DNA of 64,000 nt, from contig NZ_JNLC01000010.1 of assembly GCF_000702305.1 (NCBI RefSeq), positions 744,001 to 808,000 of the forward strand. The letters are read 5' to 3'. A program made the position numbers and the translations under genes. This DNA comes from Allobosea sp. 117 (GTDB taxonomy: Bacteria > Pseudomonadota > Alphaproteobacteria > Rhizobiales > Xanthobacteraceae). The notes beneath the pieces are model-generated. The model did not search any database. It had not been told where the DNA came from and was given only the letters and a program-made list of their open reading frames with translations. Below are positions 16,201 through 24,941 of the stretch, in pieces. Position 1 is the first letter of the stretch. Every line of letters begins with the position of its first letter.

Positions 16201-16707
16201 TCACCCTTTCCAGTGGAGCGCGCATACGAGGGTGAAGAGCCGGCGCGCGGTGCCGAAGTCGAGCGCGATCTTGTCCTTCAGCCGCTCGCGCAAGAGCTCG
16301 GAGCCCTCGTTGTGCAGGCCGCGCCGGCCCATGTCGATGGCCTCGATCTGCGAGGGCGTGGCGGTGCGGATGGCGGCGTAGTAGCTCTCGCAGACGAGGA
16401 AATAGTCCTTCACCACGCGGCGCAGCGGAGTGAGCGAGAGATAATGCGAGACCACCGGCGCGCCGCCCGGCCGCGTGACCTCGAGCACCAGCCGCCCGTC
16501 GGCGAGGCCGATGCCGAGCGCGTAGGGGCCGGGCTCCGGATCGCCGTGCGGACGGAAGCTGTTCTCCTCGAGCAGGTCGTAAATGGCGATCGCGCGCTCA
16601 TGCTCGACGTCGCGGCCGGCATGGCCGATGGAAGCCTCGTCGAGCGTCACCGCCACCAGGCGGCGCGTCGCGGCATGCGGATCGTCCCTGGCCGGATCTT
16701 CGCTCAT
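16201..16707 (-). CDS. UPF0262 family protein
   Basis: 168 residues. Recognisable UPF0262 segments are [56 protein letters not shown] and [20 protein letters not shown]. The family is confined mainly to Alphaproteobacteria and has no established function. It sits nine bases after hisD and one base before the phosphatase gene, so the three are probably cotranscribed. Confidence 0.93.
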   Translation of the reverse strand: MSEDPARDDPHAATRRLVAVTLDEASIGHAGRDVEHERAIAIYDLLEENSFRPHGDPEPGPYALGIGLADGRLVLEVTRPGGAPVVSHYLSLTPLRRVVKDYFLVCESYYAAIRTATPSQIEAIDMGRRGLHNEGSELLRERLKDKIALDFGTARRLFTLVCALHWKG

Positions 16708-16716
16708 CGCCGGGTG

Positions 16717-18009
16717 TCACAGGTTGAGCCGCACGGCGACCGAACGGGCATGGGCATCGAGCCCCTCCGCCGTGCCGAGCGCGATGGCGGCCGGAGCGAG
16801 CGCGCGAAGCTGCTCCGGCCCGCATTTCAGGATCGAGGTGCGCTTCATGAAGTCGAGCACGCCGAGGCCCGACGAGAAGCGGGCCGAGCGCGCGGTCGGC
16901 AGCACGTGGTTCGAGCCGCCGACATAGTCGCCGATCGCCTCCGGCGTGTAGGGGCCGAGGAAGATCGCCCCGGCGTGGCGCACTTTGGCCCCGAGCGCCT
17001 CGGCATCGGCGCAGAGGATTTCCAGATGCTCGGGCGCGATGCGGTCGGCCAGCGCCGGCGCCTCGTCGAGCGAGGCCAGCAGGATGACGGCGCCATAGTC
17101 GCGCCAACTTGCGGCGGCGATGGCCTCGCGCGGCAGGATCGCAAGCTGGCGCTCCACCGCCGCGGTCACGGCGTCGGCGAGAGCCGCGTCGTCGGTCATC
17201 AGGATGGACTGGGCGGCGGTGTCGTGCTCGGCCTGGGCGAGAAGGTCGGCGGCGATCCAGTCCGGATTCTGCTCGCCATCGGCGATCACCAGCACCTCGG
17301 AGGGGCCGGCCACCATGTCGATCCCGACCGCGCCGAACACCTGCCGCTTGGCGGCGGCGACATAGGCGTTGCCCGGCCCGACGATCTTCGCCACCGGCGC
17401 GATGGTCTGCGTGCCATAGGCGAGCGCGGCGACCGCCTGCGCGCCGCCGACGCGGTAGACCTCGTTCACCCCGGCGAGCCGCGCCGCCGCCAGCACCAGT
17501 GGGTTGATGACGCCGTCCGGCGCCGGCACCACCATGGCGAGGCGCGGAACCCCCGCGACCTTGGCCGGCACGGCGTTCATCAGCACCGAGGAGGGATAGG
17601 CGGCGGTGCCGCCCGGCACATAGAGCCCGACAGCGTCGACCGCCGTCCAGCGATGGCCGAGCTCGACGCCGAGCGGGTCGGTGTAGCGGCCGCTCTCGGG
17701 AAGCTGGCGGGCGTGATGGGAGCGGATGCGCTCGTGGGCGAATTTGAGGGCGTCGAGCGTCGCCGGCTCGGCCTGCGCCAGCGCCGCGTCGATCTCGGCC
17801 TCGGTCACGCGGATGCCGAGCGTGGCGAGGTCGACCCGGTCGAAGCGGGCGGAAAGCTCGATCAGCGCGGCGTCGCCGAGCGCGCGCACATCCTCGATGA
17901 TGCGGGCCACCACCTCGGCGACATCCGCCGAGACCTCGCGCTTGGTGCCGAGAAACGCCGCGAAGGCGGCGGCGAAGTCCGGCGAGCGGGTATCGAGACG
18001 AAGCGGCAT
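16717..18009 (-). CDS. hisD: Histidinol dehydrogenase
   Basis: 430 residues, the usual length. HisD catalyses the last two steps of histidine synthesis, oxidising L-histidinol to L-histidine with NAD+ and zinc. Motifs present include GLYVPGGTAAYPSSVLMNA, GGAQAVAALAYGT, GPGNAYVAAAKR, AGPSEVLVIAD, LLAQAEHDTAAQS (zinc His and Gln) and IAPEHLEI (catalytic Glu-His). Its separation from other his genes is normal in this order. It leads the hisD - UPF0262 - phosphatase - maf - yacG transcript. Confidence 0.97.
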   Translation of the reverse strand: MPLRLDTRSPDFAAAFAAFLGTKREVSADVAEVVARIIEDVRALGDAALIELSARFDRVDLATLGIRVTEAEIDAALAQAEPATLDALKFAHERIRSHHARQLPESGRYTDPLGVELGHRWTAVDAVGLYVPGGTAAYPSSVLMNAVPAKVAGVPRLAMVVPAPDGVINPLVLAAARLAGVNEVYRVGGAQAVAALAYGTQTIAPVAKIVGPGNAYVAAAKRQVFGAVGIDMVAGPSEVLVIADGEQNPDWIAADLLAQAEHDTAAQSILMTDDAALADAVTAAVERQLAILPREAIAAASWRDYGAVILLASLDEAPALADRIAPEHLEILCADAEALGAKVRHAGAIFLGPYTPEAIGDYVGGSNHVLPTARSARFSSGLGVLDFMKRTSILKCGPEQLRALAPAAIALGTAEGLDAHARSVAVRLNL

Positions 18010-18152
18010 GCGAAAGTCCTGCTGGCGGCGTCGGTCGCGGCCGACTTTGGTCGGAGATATCCGACCCGCGTCCTATCGCAACCGCCGCCGCTTATGACAA
18101 GAGCGGTGGGCGCGCGCGGCGGGCGCTCCCGGCCCGATCGACATCGCCGCAC

Positions 18153-18240
18153 CATGTCGTGCCCGGGCTTGCCCCGGCCATTCATGTCTTATCATGGTCC
18201 CGGAAAGGCGTGTGCCCGGCCCATGGCCGGGCATGACCGA
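18153..18240. repeat. GC-rich palindromic intergenic repeat
   Basis: Between hisD and the DUF2948 gene lie two inverted repeats: one around GTGCCCGGGCTTGCCCCGGC and a perfect 9-bp stem TGCCCGGCC/GGCCGGGCA (18213-18221 and 18225-18233). The ATG/CAT-flanked CCCGGGC style matches short extragenic palindromes scattered through Rhizobiales genomes. A related CCCGGGC palindrome occurs at 43790-43808. Confidence 0.55.
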
Positions 18241-18255
18241 AGTTCGGTGAAATGA

Positions 18256-18729
18256 TCACTCGGCCGCGTCGTGGCAGGGCGTGCCCTTGGCGTCCCAGGC
18301 GGGACCGAGATCCTCGAAGCCGATCTCCATGCACTCCACCGAGAGCTCCACCTCGCCGCCGCCGGAGAACAGGAAAGTGAGCTTGCCGGAGGGCGCGTCG
18401 GTGGCGGTGAAGTTGAGCGCCAGCAGGTTCAGCACCGCCGTCTTGTCGGCAAGGTCGATGCCGCGCAGCCGGGCGCCGAGCACCCGCTCGATATGCATGC
18501 CGGCGCGGCGGCGCACGCAGGGATTCTTGCCGTTCGGGCCGGTGATGTTCCGGCCCTCGGCTTCCGCCTTGACCGCCGCCTCCCAGTCGAAACGGTTCGC
18601 CAGCAGGGCGAAGCGCCGCTCGCGCGGCAGATAGGCCATCTCGCCGACCGTCACCACCGCATCCTGCAGGTGCGCGGACAGTATCGCGAGATCCTCCTCG
18701 TCGAGGGCGATGAGTTTCAGGCAGCCCAT
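18256..18729 (-). CDS. DUF2948 family protein
   Basis: 157 residues. It opens MGCLKLIALDEEDLAILSAH with LQDAVVTVGEMAYLPRERRFALLANRFDWE, the hallmark of DUF2948, and ends in LTFLFSGGGEVELSVECME. The family occurs in Alphaproteobacteria, almost always between murA and hisD, and its function is unknown. The gene is oriented with murA, 177 bases downstream of it. Confidence 0.93.
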   Translation of the reverse strand: MGCLKLIALDEEDLAILSAHLQDAVVTVGEMAYLPRERRFALLANRFDWEAAVKAEAEGRNITGPNGKNPCVRRRAGMHIERVLGARLRGIDLADKTAVLNLLALNFTATDAPSGKLTFLFSGGGEVELSVECMEIGFEDLGPAWDAKGTPCHDAAE

Positions 18730-18906
18730 GACACAAGCCTCCGACGGTCGGCACCCTCCAAGGGTGCAGGCCAGCTCAATTCACAGATGACTAGAGTGCG
18801 ATTCACCCTTCCCGCGCAAGCGTGAAGCCTGCGCGCAGCGAACGACTCCAGCCGTTCCCTGCGCAGATGGGATACCTCCGTCCGAAAGCAAGGGCGCGGC
18901 GGCGCT

Positions 18907-20196
18907 TCAGCCCGCCAGACGCTCGATCTGCGCGCCGCAGCGCGAGAGCTTCTCCTCCAGCCGCTCGAAGCCGCGGTCGAGGTGGTAGACGCGGTGGATC
19001 ATGCTCTCGCCTTCCGCGGCGAGGGCGCCGATTACCAGCGAGACCGAGGCGCGCAGGTCGGTCGCCATCACCGGCGCGCCGGTGAGCCGCTCGACGCCCT
19101 CGATGGTCGCGGTGTCGCCGTCGAGATGGATCCTCGCGCCGAGGCGGGCGAGCTCCTGCACATGCATGAAGCGGTTCTCGAAGATCGTCTCGGTGATCTG
19201 CGATGTGCCGCGGGCGCGCGTCGTCAGCGCCATGAGCTGCGCCTGCAGGTCGGTCGGGAAGCCGGGGAAGGGCTCGGTCGTCACGGTCACCGGAGCGATG
19301 CCGGCGCCGTTGCGCTTCACCCTCAGCCCCTCGTTGGAGACGGTGATCTCCGCCCCCGCCTCGCGCAGCGTGTCGAGCGCGGATTCGAGCAGGTCGGCGC
19401 GGGCGCCGGAGAGCATCACCTCGCCCCCCGTCATGGCGACCGCCATCGCATAGGTGCCGGTCTCGATGCGGTCGGGCAGCACGGCATGGCGGGCCCCGCG
19501 CAGGCGCGGCACGCCGACGATGCGGATGGTAGCGCTGCCCTGGCCCTCGATACGCCCGCCCATCGCGTTGATGCAGTCGGCGACGTCGACGATCTCAGGT
19601 TCGCGGGCGGCGTTCTCGATGATGGTCTCGCCATCGGCGAGGCTTGCCGCCATGATCGCGGTGTGGGTGGCGCCGACCGAGACCTTCGGGAAGACGATGC
19701 GACCGCCCTTCAACCCCTTCGGCGCGCGGGCGATGACATAGCCCGCGTCGATCTCGATCTCGGCGCCGAGCGCGCGCAGCGCGTCGAGATGGAAGTCGAC
19801 CGGCCGGGTACCGATGGCGCAGCCGCCTGGCAGCGAGACCTTCGCCTCGCCCATGCGCGCGACCAGCGGGCCGATCACCCAGAAGCTCGCGCGCATTTTG
19901 GAGACCAACTCGTAGGGCGCGGTGGTGTCGACGATGACGCGGGCGTCGATCTCCAGCGTCTGGCCGGCATAGGCGTCGTCGCCGCGGCGCTTGCCGTTCA
20001 CCGTGATGTCGATGCCGTGATTGCCGAGGATGCGCTGCAACTGGGCGACGTCGGCGAGGCGCGGCACGTTCTCGAGGACCAGCTTCTCCTCGGTGAGCAG
20101 GCCGGCGATCATCAGCGGCAGGGCGGCGTTCTTGGCGCCGGAAATCGGGATGGTGCCTTCGAGCGGATTGCCGCCGACGATGCGGATGCGGTCCAT
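18907..20196 (-). CDS. murA: UDP-N-acetylglucosamine 1-carboxyvinyltransferase
   Basis: MurA transfers enolpyruvate from PEP to UDP-GlcNAc, the first committed step of peptidoglycan synthesis, in the cytoplasm. I choose ATG 20196 (429 residues; [14 protein letters not shown]), preceded by GGAGG, over a longer frame reaching 20331. Motifs: [16 protein letters not shown] with substrate Lys22, Cys126 in [20 protein letters not shown] (the fosfomycin-target Cys), and [12 protein letters not shown]. The catalytic Cys is present, so fosfomycin sensitivity of the enzyme itself is expected. Confidence 0.97.
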   Translation of the reverse strand: MDRIRIVGGNPLEGTIPISGAKNAALPLMIAGLLTEEKLVLENVPRLADVAQLQRILGNHGIDITVNGKRRGDDAYAGQTLEIDARVIVDTTAPYELVSKMRASFWVIGPLVARMGEAKVSLPGGCAIGTRPVDFHLDALRALGAEIEIDAGYVIARAPKGLKGGRIVFPKVSVGATHTAIMAASLADGETIIENAAREPEIVDVADCINAMGGRIEGQGSATIRIVGVPRLRGARHAVLPDRIETGTYAMAVAMTGGEVMLSGARADLLESALDTLREAGAEITVSNEGLRVKRNGAGIAPVTVTTEPFPGFPTDLQAQLMALTTRARGTSQITETIFENRFMHVQELARLGARIHLDGDTATIEGVERLTGAPVMATDLRASVSLVIGALAAEGESMIHRVYHLDRGFERLEEKLSRCGAQIERLAG

Positions 20197-20343
20197 GATG
20201 CTCAACGCCTCCTTGGGGCAGCAGGTCCCGGACGGCGGGACCATGGGGCAGACGGGCCGTCCGCGCACCGTCACGGGTTCCCTCGGCCGGTGGCACGTCG
20301 CCAGCGTCGGCGATTCGTCGCGGCTGCGCACGAAATCATTCGT

Positions 20344-20595
20344 CTATCGCTTGTGAGCCGGCGGCACAATGCGACCGGCGGTGGAGTCCGGCGGGTTCCC
20401 GGCCTCGGGTGTCGTCGCGGCAACAGGCACGGTATTCGCCTCCGGCGGGGCAGCGGGCGCCGGGTCCGGGCGGTCGGCAGGTCGGCTATCGGAGCGACGC
20501 TCCTTTGCCTGCGCCTTGCGGCGGCGCAGATTCTCGCGCAACGCCGCTGCCAGCCGCGCGGCTCTTTCGTCGGCGTTGCCCGGATCAGCCGCCAT
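20344..20595 (-). CDS. Small conserved basic/proline-rich protein upstream of murA
   Basis: 83 residues. The N-terminal third has ERAARLAAALRENLRRRKAQ, an amphipathic basic helix that I recall as common in small Rhizobiales proteins encoded beside murA; the rest is Pro/Ala-rich and probably disordered. No signal peptide or enzymatic motif is seen. It is 148 bases upstream of murA on the same strand and may be cotranscribed. Function unknown. Confidence 0.6.
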   Translation of the reverse strand: MAADPGNADERAARLAAALRENLRRRKAQAKERRSDSRPADRPDPAPAAPPEANTVPVAATTPEAGNPPDSTAGRIVPPAHKR

Positions 20596-20778
20596 GTTGC
20601 CTTGAAACCCCGTCGTCCCAAACCCGCTGCCGCGCAGGCTTAAGACCGGTTACCGCCGACGGCAAGCGCGAGCCCGGCGGCTCCCGAGCGACGACGTCGA
20701 GGCGCGGCGGGCTTGCGCCGGCCGGCCCGCTGTGGCAAAGGACGCCGCGCTTCAGCGAGCAACGCTCCGAAGCCCGAC

Positions 20779-20853
<75 letters not shown>

Positions 20854-21032
20854 TCCCATGTCTTGGAAATCGCTAGTTATAGGGGTTGGGGCCTCCCCAC
20901 GACGATCGGTTTGCCTCGCGCGTCTTCCTCGACATGTGCCACGGGTCGATCGGAAGGTGGCGTTATTCGGAAGCGCCGCGCTGTGGCGCGGCGGTAAGTT
21001 GTTAGGCATCGTCCCGCCCGTCCCTTGGTGCT

Positions 21033-21284
21033 ATGCTCTTGCTCATGAAACCGAGCGTCGAAGAAATTGCTCGTGTGATCTGTGCTGGGGACCTGCGCGA
21101 AGCCGGTGTCCCGACGGATATTCTGGCCGATGCGGTCGAACGCCTCTGGCCGGTCGTCGCTGCCCGCATCGGCCAGGGTGACAGCGCCGGTTTCGCCTCG
21201 CTGCCGACCGACCTCAAGCAGCGCGAGCATGAATATGCTCGGCTCACGGGGCCCAAGCTCGAAGCGGAAAATAATCATTTCTGA
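21033..21284 (+). CDS. Small hypothetical protein, paralogue of 22836-23114
   Basis: 83 residues, or 79 if it starts at ATG 21045. The core VEEIARVICAGDLREAGV followed by LADAVERLWPVVAARIG resembles the protein at 22836 (ICEIGLQASGV and LRAAVDRYWPVFAVELK), sharing an IC.x.LxxxGV block and an AV[ED]RxWPV block. No signal peptide, membrane helix or known domain is visible. Both lie within 2 kb around the cold-shock and S21 genes. I do not recognise the family. Confidence 0.6.
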   Translation: MLLLMKPSVEEIARVICAGDLREAGVPTDILADAVERLWPVVAARIGQGDSAGFASLPTDLKQREHEYARLTGPKLEAENNHF

Positions 21285-21337
21285 TTGGACGTTAGATGGA
21301 ACGCCCACGGCCCGACGGCGTTTAGCCAGATCGGTGC

Positions 21338-21676
21338 GTGCCTTGGGGCGAGGGTGCGCCCTTTGCCGAGGCTCGGGTTCGTGTCATGCGTATGGTCGCC
21401 ATGCTCGCGGGGAACGGGTGGCTGCATCCCCGCGGGTCGATAGCCTATACCGTCAAATATCGGCTTGAAATCTCGCGCCGCCTTACCGGCCCGCTGGCGG
21501 GCGAGGTCGTCGGCCGCGGCACGGTGGATGCCGAGAGCTATGCCCTTGCCGATGCGCGGCGGGCAGGGCGCGCGACGCTGACGATCGCGAACGGCGACAG
21601 CTTCGCGGTGGATGTCTCCGGCGATGCGTCGCGCAGTGCCGACATTACCGTGGTCGGCCGGATATCGGGATTTTGA
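21338..21676 (+). CDS. Hypothetical protein
   Basis: Up to 112 residues; the true start may be a later Met near residue 17 (MRMVAMLAGNGWL). The second half alternates hydrophobic and polar residues as in a beta protein: ADARRAGRATLTIANGDSFAVDVSG and SADITVVGRISGF. No family recognised. It starts 53 bases after the previous small gene on the same strand and codon use looks ordinary for the region. Confidence 0.4.
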   Translation: MPWGEGAPFAEARVRVMRMVAMLAGNGWLHPRGSIAYTVKYRLEISRRLTGPLAGEVVGRGTVDAESYALADARRAGRATLTIANGDSFAVDVSGDASRSADITVVGRISGF

Positions 21677-21751
21677 GGGGGGCGGATCACGCCCCCGCCA
21701 TGGCTCGGCACGAAGGGCGTGGGAGGCCCCGGCGCGGGAGGCGTGGCGGCG

Positions 21752-21952
21752 TTACTTGCGTGAGAGACTAGGCTTGGCGGGGGCAGCCGTTTCCTTCGCG
21801 AGGCGGGCTTCCCGTAGGCGAGCCGTCTTGGCATCGCGCAGAGCGGCGTCGTGATCGATGATCGCCTTCGCAGCCCGGTAGATGGCGTCCGTCTTGTTCT
21901 CCGCCGGCTTGGCCTTCGGCTTGAACAGCGTCTCTCGTGTCATCTTGGGCAT
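21752..21952 (-). CDS. Small basic conserved protein
   Basis: 66 residues from ATG 21952, which has GAGGGA upstream; a longer frame to 22060 would overlap the cold-shock gene end. Sequence MTRETLFKPKAKPAENKTDAIYRAA, then AIIDHDAALRDAKTARLREARL, is mostly charged helix. I recall similar small proteins in Rhizobiales beside cspA, without known function. It follows the cspA-like gene on the same strand by 104 bases. Confidence 0.6.
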   Translation of the reverse strand: MPKMTRETLFKPKAKPAENKTDAIYRAAKAIIDHDAALRDAKTARLREARLAKETAAPAKPSLSRK

Positions 21953-22056
21953 GTGCGTATCCCTCAAAACGAAAAAGGCCGGGTTGCCCCGACCTCTCCC
22001 AATCGCCTCAACGGCCAGTGCCAGTACATCCGTGGTCAAAGACCGGAGGCAATAAT

Positions 22057-22266
22057 TCACACCGCCTGAAGGCTGCCGGCGGACGACTTGCCGGAGCGGC
22101 GGTCAGTCTCGACCTCGTAGGAGATCTTCTGACCGTCACGCAGGCCGGTGAGGCCGGCGCGTTCCACGGCCGAGATGTGCACGAACACATCCTGTCCGCC
22201 GGTGTCCGGCTGAATGAAGCCGAAGCCCTTCTGGGAGTTGAACCACTTTACAGTTCCCGTCGCCAT
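22057..22266 (-). CDS. Cold-shock domain protein, CspA family
   Basis: 69 residues, one cold-shock domain. RNP1 is KGFGFI (residues 13-18) and RNP2 is VFVHIS (27-32), following the invariant MATGTVKWFN start. These proteins bind single-stranded nucleic acid and melt RNA structure during cold or stationary phase. Several paralogues are usual in Alphaproteobacteria, so no cspA number is assigned. Confidence 0.95.
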   Translation of the reverse strand: MATGTVKWFNSQKGFGFIQPDTGGQDVFVHISAVERAGLTGLRDGQKISYEVETDRRSGKSSAGSLQAV

Positions 22267-22301
22267 TGCGATTTCCTTTCGTATAGACGCAGGTTCTCAT
22301 T

Positions 22302-22321
22302 GCTCACCCAAAAGAGTGAGC
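22302..22321. promoter_or_regulatory. Short hairpin in the cold-shock gene leader
   Basis: GCTCAC (22302-22307) pairs with GTGAGC (22316-22321) around CCAAAAGA, 36 bases upstream of the cold-shock start. Long structured leaders are known for csp mRNAs, but this short hairpin is only suggestive. Confidence 0.25.
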
Positions 22322-22455
22322 TCCAAGATCGATAATGAGAGGAATTTCGCAGGCGCCGAGCGCAAAACAAAGTTCAACGTGCAAGATCGATCCAGAGAAA
22401 TTAGGCTGCCATTGTGTTTATTGCAAGGCTGAAACAGCCTTACCTTTCAAAGCAC

Positions 22456-22725
22456 CTATTTCGGGCGGGTTCCTTTCGCGTCAACAGCGCGTTTTTTCGG
22501 CGCCGGCAGCAGGCCTTCACGCTGTGCCTGCTTGCGGGCCGCCTTGCGAGCCCTGCGGACCGCTTCCGCCGCTTCGCGTATCCGCCGTTCCGAGGGCTTC
22601 TCGTAGGCGCGGCGGGCCTTCATTTCACGGAACACACCCTCACGCTGCAGCTTCCTTTTCAGCGCGCGAAGGGCCTGATCGACGTTGTTCTCTCGAACGA
22701 GTACCTGCAATTCGTCTCCTGACAT
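22456..22725 (-). CDS. rpsU: 30S ribosomal protein S21
   Basis: 89 residues. The S21 core [43 protein letters not shown] is unmistakable, with a basic C-terminal extension typical of Alphaproteobacteria. S21 binds the small subunit near the platform and aids initiation. Two residues longer at the N-terminus than many homologues (MSGDELQVL). The next gene on the same strand is the cold-shock gene, 189 bases on. Confidence 0.95.
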   Translation of the reverse strand: MSGDELQVLVRENNVDQALRALKRKLQREGVFREMKARRAYEKPSERRIREAAEAVRRARKAARKQAQREGLLPAPKKRAVDAKGTRPK

Positions 22726-22835
22726 GCGCTCTCATTCGGTGAGAGCAATGCGGCCGGCCAGGTTGGCGGGCCTGAGGACCACACCCTAGCGAGAATGGCC
22801 TCTGAGAACAAATCCCGACCGGCGGCTCACGCTTC

Positions 22836-23114
22836 ATGTACAACTTGAAATGGGTTGTGAGCACCGGCCGGGTCCGTGTTATCGTGCGATTCATGGACGA
22901 AATCGAAGGTCGCGCCCGAGCGATATGCGAGATCGGACTTCAGGCGAGCGGGGTCACCGCTGGCTCTGAGCTGAGGGCTGCCGTGGATCGGTACTGGCCG
23001 GTTTTTGCGGTTGAATTGAAAGCCGGCGTGATCAATCTGGATCGCCGCCCCTCTCTCGCAAATCTTGAGACCGCCCTCACGGCCTATCGGGCCTGGGAAG
23101 CGCGGAGAGCGTGA
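22836..23114 (+). CDS. Small hypothetical protein, paralogue of 21033-21284
   Basis: Up to 92 residues; MDEIEGRARAICEIGLQ at ATG 22893 is the better start by alignment with the 21033 protein. Shared blocks are [AR]xICxxxLxxxGV and AV[DE]RxWPV. No known domain, signal peptide or membrane segment is visible. It lies next to rpsU and the bufferin locus but has no clear operon partner. Confidence 0.6.
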   Translation: MYNLKWVVSTGRVRVIVRFMDEIEGRARAICEIGLQASGVTAGSELRAAVDRYWPVFAVELKAGVINLDRRPSLANLETALTAYRAWEARRA

Positions 23115-23173
23115 ACCGGCCCTGGCCACCTCGGCCATCCACAACGGCCAGGCGAGGCGCGGAGGGTTCAGGC

Positions 23174-23818
23174 TCACCACCGCAGCAGGCGGCGCCCGAT
23201 CAGGTAGCCAAGGCTCGCGACGATCAGGATGCCGAGCGTGTACCAGGTGGCGACGAAGAGCGGGCTGTCGTCCGGGCAGTGCCACGCATAGAGCGCGCCG
23301 CCGATGGCGCCGGCCGCCAGTCCGGCGGCTGCCCCGGCCAGCCCCGGATCACGCGGAGCTCCCTCGCGCATTGCCCACAGGATGCCGAGCAGGGGAGCGA
23401 GCGACAGCACCGGGATGAAGAAGACGCAGAAGGCCGCGTGCGCGCCCTCCCAGCTCGCCGCCCACGCCTCCTCTGGCAGCACGGCGAGCTCGACGGCCAC
23501 GGCGGCTACCAGAGACGCGAGCGGCAGCAACAGCAGCAGGGCCGGCCGGCGCGCTGAGGCGTCGGGACGGCCGATACGTGCCGCCAGCAGCGTCGCGACC
23601 CCGGCCAGCAGCAGCGTGAAGCCGATCTTGAACAGCACGCGCGCGGTCTCGAACACGCTGACGAGATTGTGGCGCAGCCCGACGGTGCCGATCAGCAGAA
23701 CCGCCGAGATCACCACGCCGACCACCAGCGCCACCGCAAGCGCCTGGCCGAGACGCCGGCGCACCGGAGCGTCCACGCTCAGCAGGCTGATCAGCTCATC
23801 GGTCTTCACGCACGTCAC
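23174..23818 (-). CDS. nrsF: NrsF family anti-sigma factor (DUF1109)
   Basis: 214 residues with a short cytosolic N-terminus (KTDELISLLSVDAPVRR) and six hydrophobic segments, the NrsF layout. In Caulobacter NrsF is an inner-membrane anti-sigma factor that holds SigF until copper, chromate or similar stress. Two cysteines near residues 130 and 180, which family members use in sensing, are present (AAFCVFF and AWHCPDD). The start is GTG 23818, overlapping the sigma gene by 23 bases; an alternative GTG is three codons later. Confidence 0.88.
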   Translation of the reverse strand: MTCVKTDELISLLSVDAPVRRRLGQALAVALVVGVVISAVLLIGTVGLRHNLVSVFETARVLFKIGFTLLLAGVATLLAARIGRPDASARRPALLLLLPLASLVAAVAVELAVLPEEAWAASWEGAHAAFCVFFIPVLSLAPLLGILWAMREGAPRDPGLAGAAAGLAAGAIGGALYAWHCPDDSPLFVATWYTLGILIVASLGYLIGRRLLRW

Positions 23819-24362
23819 TCCGATAGAGGGCGGCGAGCGCCTTCAGCGCCCGATGGAGGGCGACCCGCACGGCGCCCTCGCTCATCTTCAACCGCTCGGC
23901 GGTTTCCTTCACGCCGGCACCTTCCAGCGATATGGCACGCACGATATCGCGCTGCGGCGGCTTGAGCCGGTCGACGAGCTGCTCGGCGTCGAGCCTGTCG
24001 GTCGCGTCGGTGCGCTCGTCGGCCGCCAATATCTCCATCACGTCCTCGATCGGCACGCTCCCATGCCGTCCGCGCCGGCGCAGCGTGTCGATGAGCTTGT
24101 TGCGCACAATGGCGGACAGCCACGGACCTATCGGGCGGGACATGTCCCATGTGCCGCGCTTCAGGTGCACCGCGAGCAACACCTCCTGCACTATGTCCTC
24201 CGCGTCGCTGGCGGGCGCGCCCATTTCCCTGCATCGGCGGACCGCCAGAAGGCGAAGCTGGGGCGTCACTCCGGTCAGGAACCGATGATAGGCCTGAGTG
24301 TCGCCGTCCATCGCGCGGCGCATCCACTCAGACCATTGCTGTTCGCGACGCTGGCGATCCAC
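23796..24362 (-). CDS. ECF sigma factor of the SigF/NrsF type
   Basis: Up to 188 residues. Region 2 is PQLRLLAVRRCR through DAEDIVQEVLLAVHLKRGTWD, and region 4 is LKPPQRDIVRAISLEGAGVKETAERLKMSEGAVRVALHRALKALA. It is translationally coupled to nrsF. The promoter elements GTAACA and CGTAGA (minus strand) lie so close to ATG 24362 that translation may start at Met14 or Met18, or from a near-leaderless transcript. Its target is probably the divergent bufferin operon, whose promoter carries the same elements. Confidence 0.92.
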   Translation of the reverse strand: MDRQRREQQWSEWMRRAMDGDTQAYHRFLTGVTPQLRLLAVRRCREMGAPASDAEDIVQEVLLAVHLKRGTWDMSRPIGPWLSAIVRNKLIDTLRRRGRHGSVPIEDVMEILAADERTDATDRLDAEQLVDRLKPPQRDIVRAISLEGAGVKETAERLKMSEGAVRVALHRALKALAALYRSDVREDR

Positions 24363-24374
24363 CCGATGAAACCC

Positions 24375-24402
24375 TCTACGCGGACGCGCACGACTTTGTT
24401 AC
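24375..24402 (-). promoter_or_regulatory. ECF promoter of the sigma factor gene
   Basis: On the minus strand, -35 GTAACA (24402-24397) and -10 CGTAGA (24380-24375) are separated by 16 bases. It matches the divergent element at 24514-24539 and resembles the GTAAC-N16-CG pattern reported for SigF-type ECF sigma factors. This implies autoregulation. Confidence 0.65.
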
Positions 24403-24513
24403 AGCACCGCCGCAAATATATGTCGGATCGCGCAGAACATTCATGGCCGGTCTTTTTCCGCCCCGCATCCTCCGCCGGCAAGAGCTGCCGCTGAAATTTC
24501 TCGCCGGCGCCCT

Positions 24514-24541
24514 GTAACGTTTCCCAGCCCGTCTCCGTACC
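24514..24541 (+). promoter_or_regulatory. ECF promoter of the bufferin operon
   Basis: GTAACG (24514-24519), 16-base spacer, CGTACC (24536-24541), about 46 bases before the bufA start codon. Same spacing and near-same hexamers as the sigma gene promoter on the other strand. Confidence 0.65.
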
Positions 24542-24587
24542 CCGACGTGCCAGCCGCTTCCAGGCTGGCATCAACGGAGACCTTCCC

Positions 24588-24869
24588 ATGAAGAACAGCG
24601 TCATCACGCTCGCGCTGGCCGGTTCGCTCGCCTCGGCGCTCGCCACCATCGCTGCGCCCGCCGCTCACGCGCAGGAAAAGGAGAAGTGCTACGGCGTCGC
24701 CATGAAAGGGCAGAACGACTGCGCCGCCGGGCCGGGTACTACCTGCGCCGGCACGTCCAAGGTGGACTACCAGAAGAACGCCTGGAAGCTGGTGCCCGCC
24801 GGCACCTGCGAGAAGATGAAGACGCCGGGCGGCTTCGGCTCGCTCAAGCAGGGGCCGGCGCCGACCTGA
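24588..24869 (+). CDS. bufA1: Bufferin-type metallophore precursor BufA1 (DUF2282)
   Basis: 93 residues with a Sec signal peptide (cleavage after AHA near residue 28). The mature peptide has four cysteines at 34, 45, 53 and 74 in the DUF2282 pattern [14 protein letters not shown]...TTCAG...AGTCEKM. In Caulobacter, bufferins are RiPP peptides whose core cysteines are changed to thiooxazoles by the MNIO enzyme BufB and then chelate copper in the periplasm. GGAGA precedes the ATG. First gene of a four-gene operon. Signal peptide and Cys count are visible; copper binding is inferred from the family. Confidence 0.92.
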   Translation: MKNSVITLALAGSLASALATIAAPAAHAQEKEKCYGVAMKGQNDCAAGPGTTCAGTSKVDYQKNAWKLVPAGTCEKMKTPGGFGSLKQGPAPT

Positions 24870-24941
24870 TCGCGCGGCACGCATGTGGGCGGCACGCATG
24901 GCCGTGCCGCCCGCCAATCCCGGTCGTCGCGGAGACACGTC

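Noticed and set aside
16102-18255. A 717-codon open frame on the plus strand opposite hisD and neighbours
   Set aside because: It is the antisense shadow of clearly recognisable hisD, UPF0262 and phosphatase genes; long antisense frames are expected at this GC content.
18982-20643. A 553-codon plus-strand frame opposite murA
   Set aside because: Antisense to unmistakable MurA; it has no recognisable motif.
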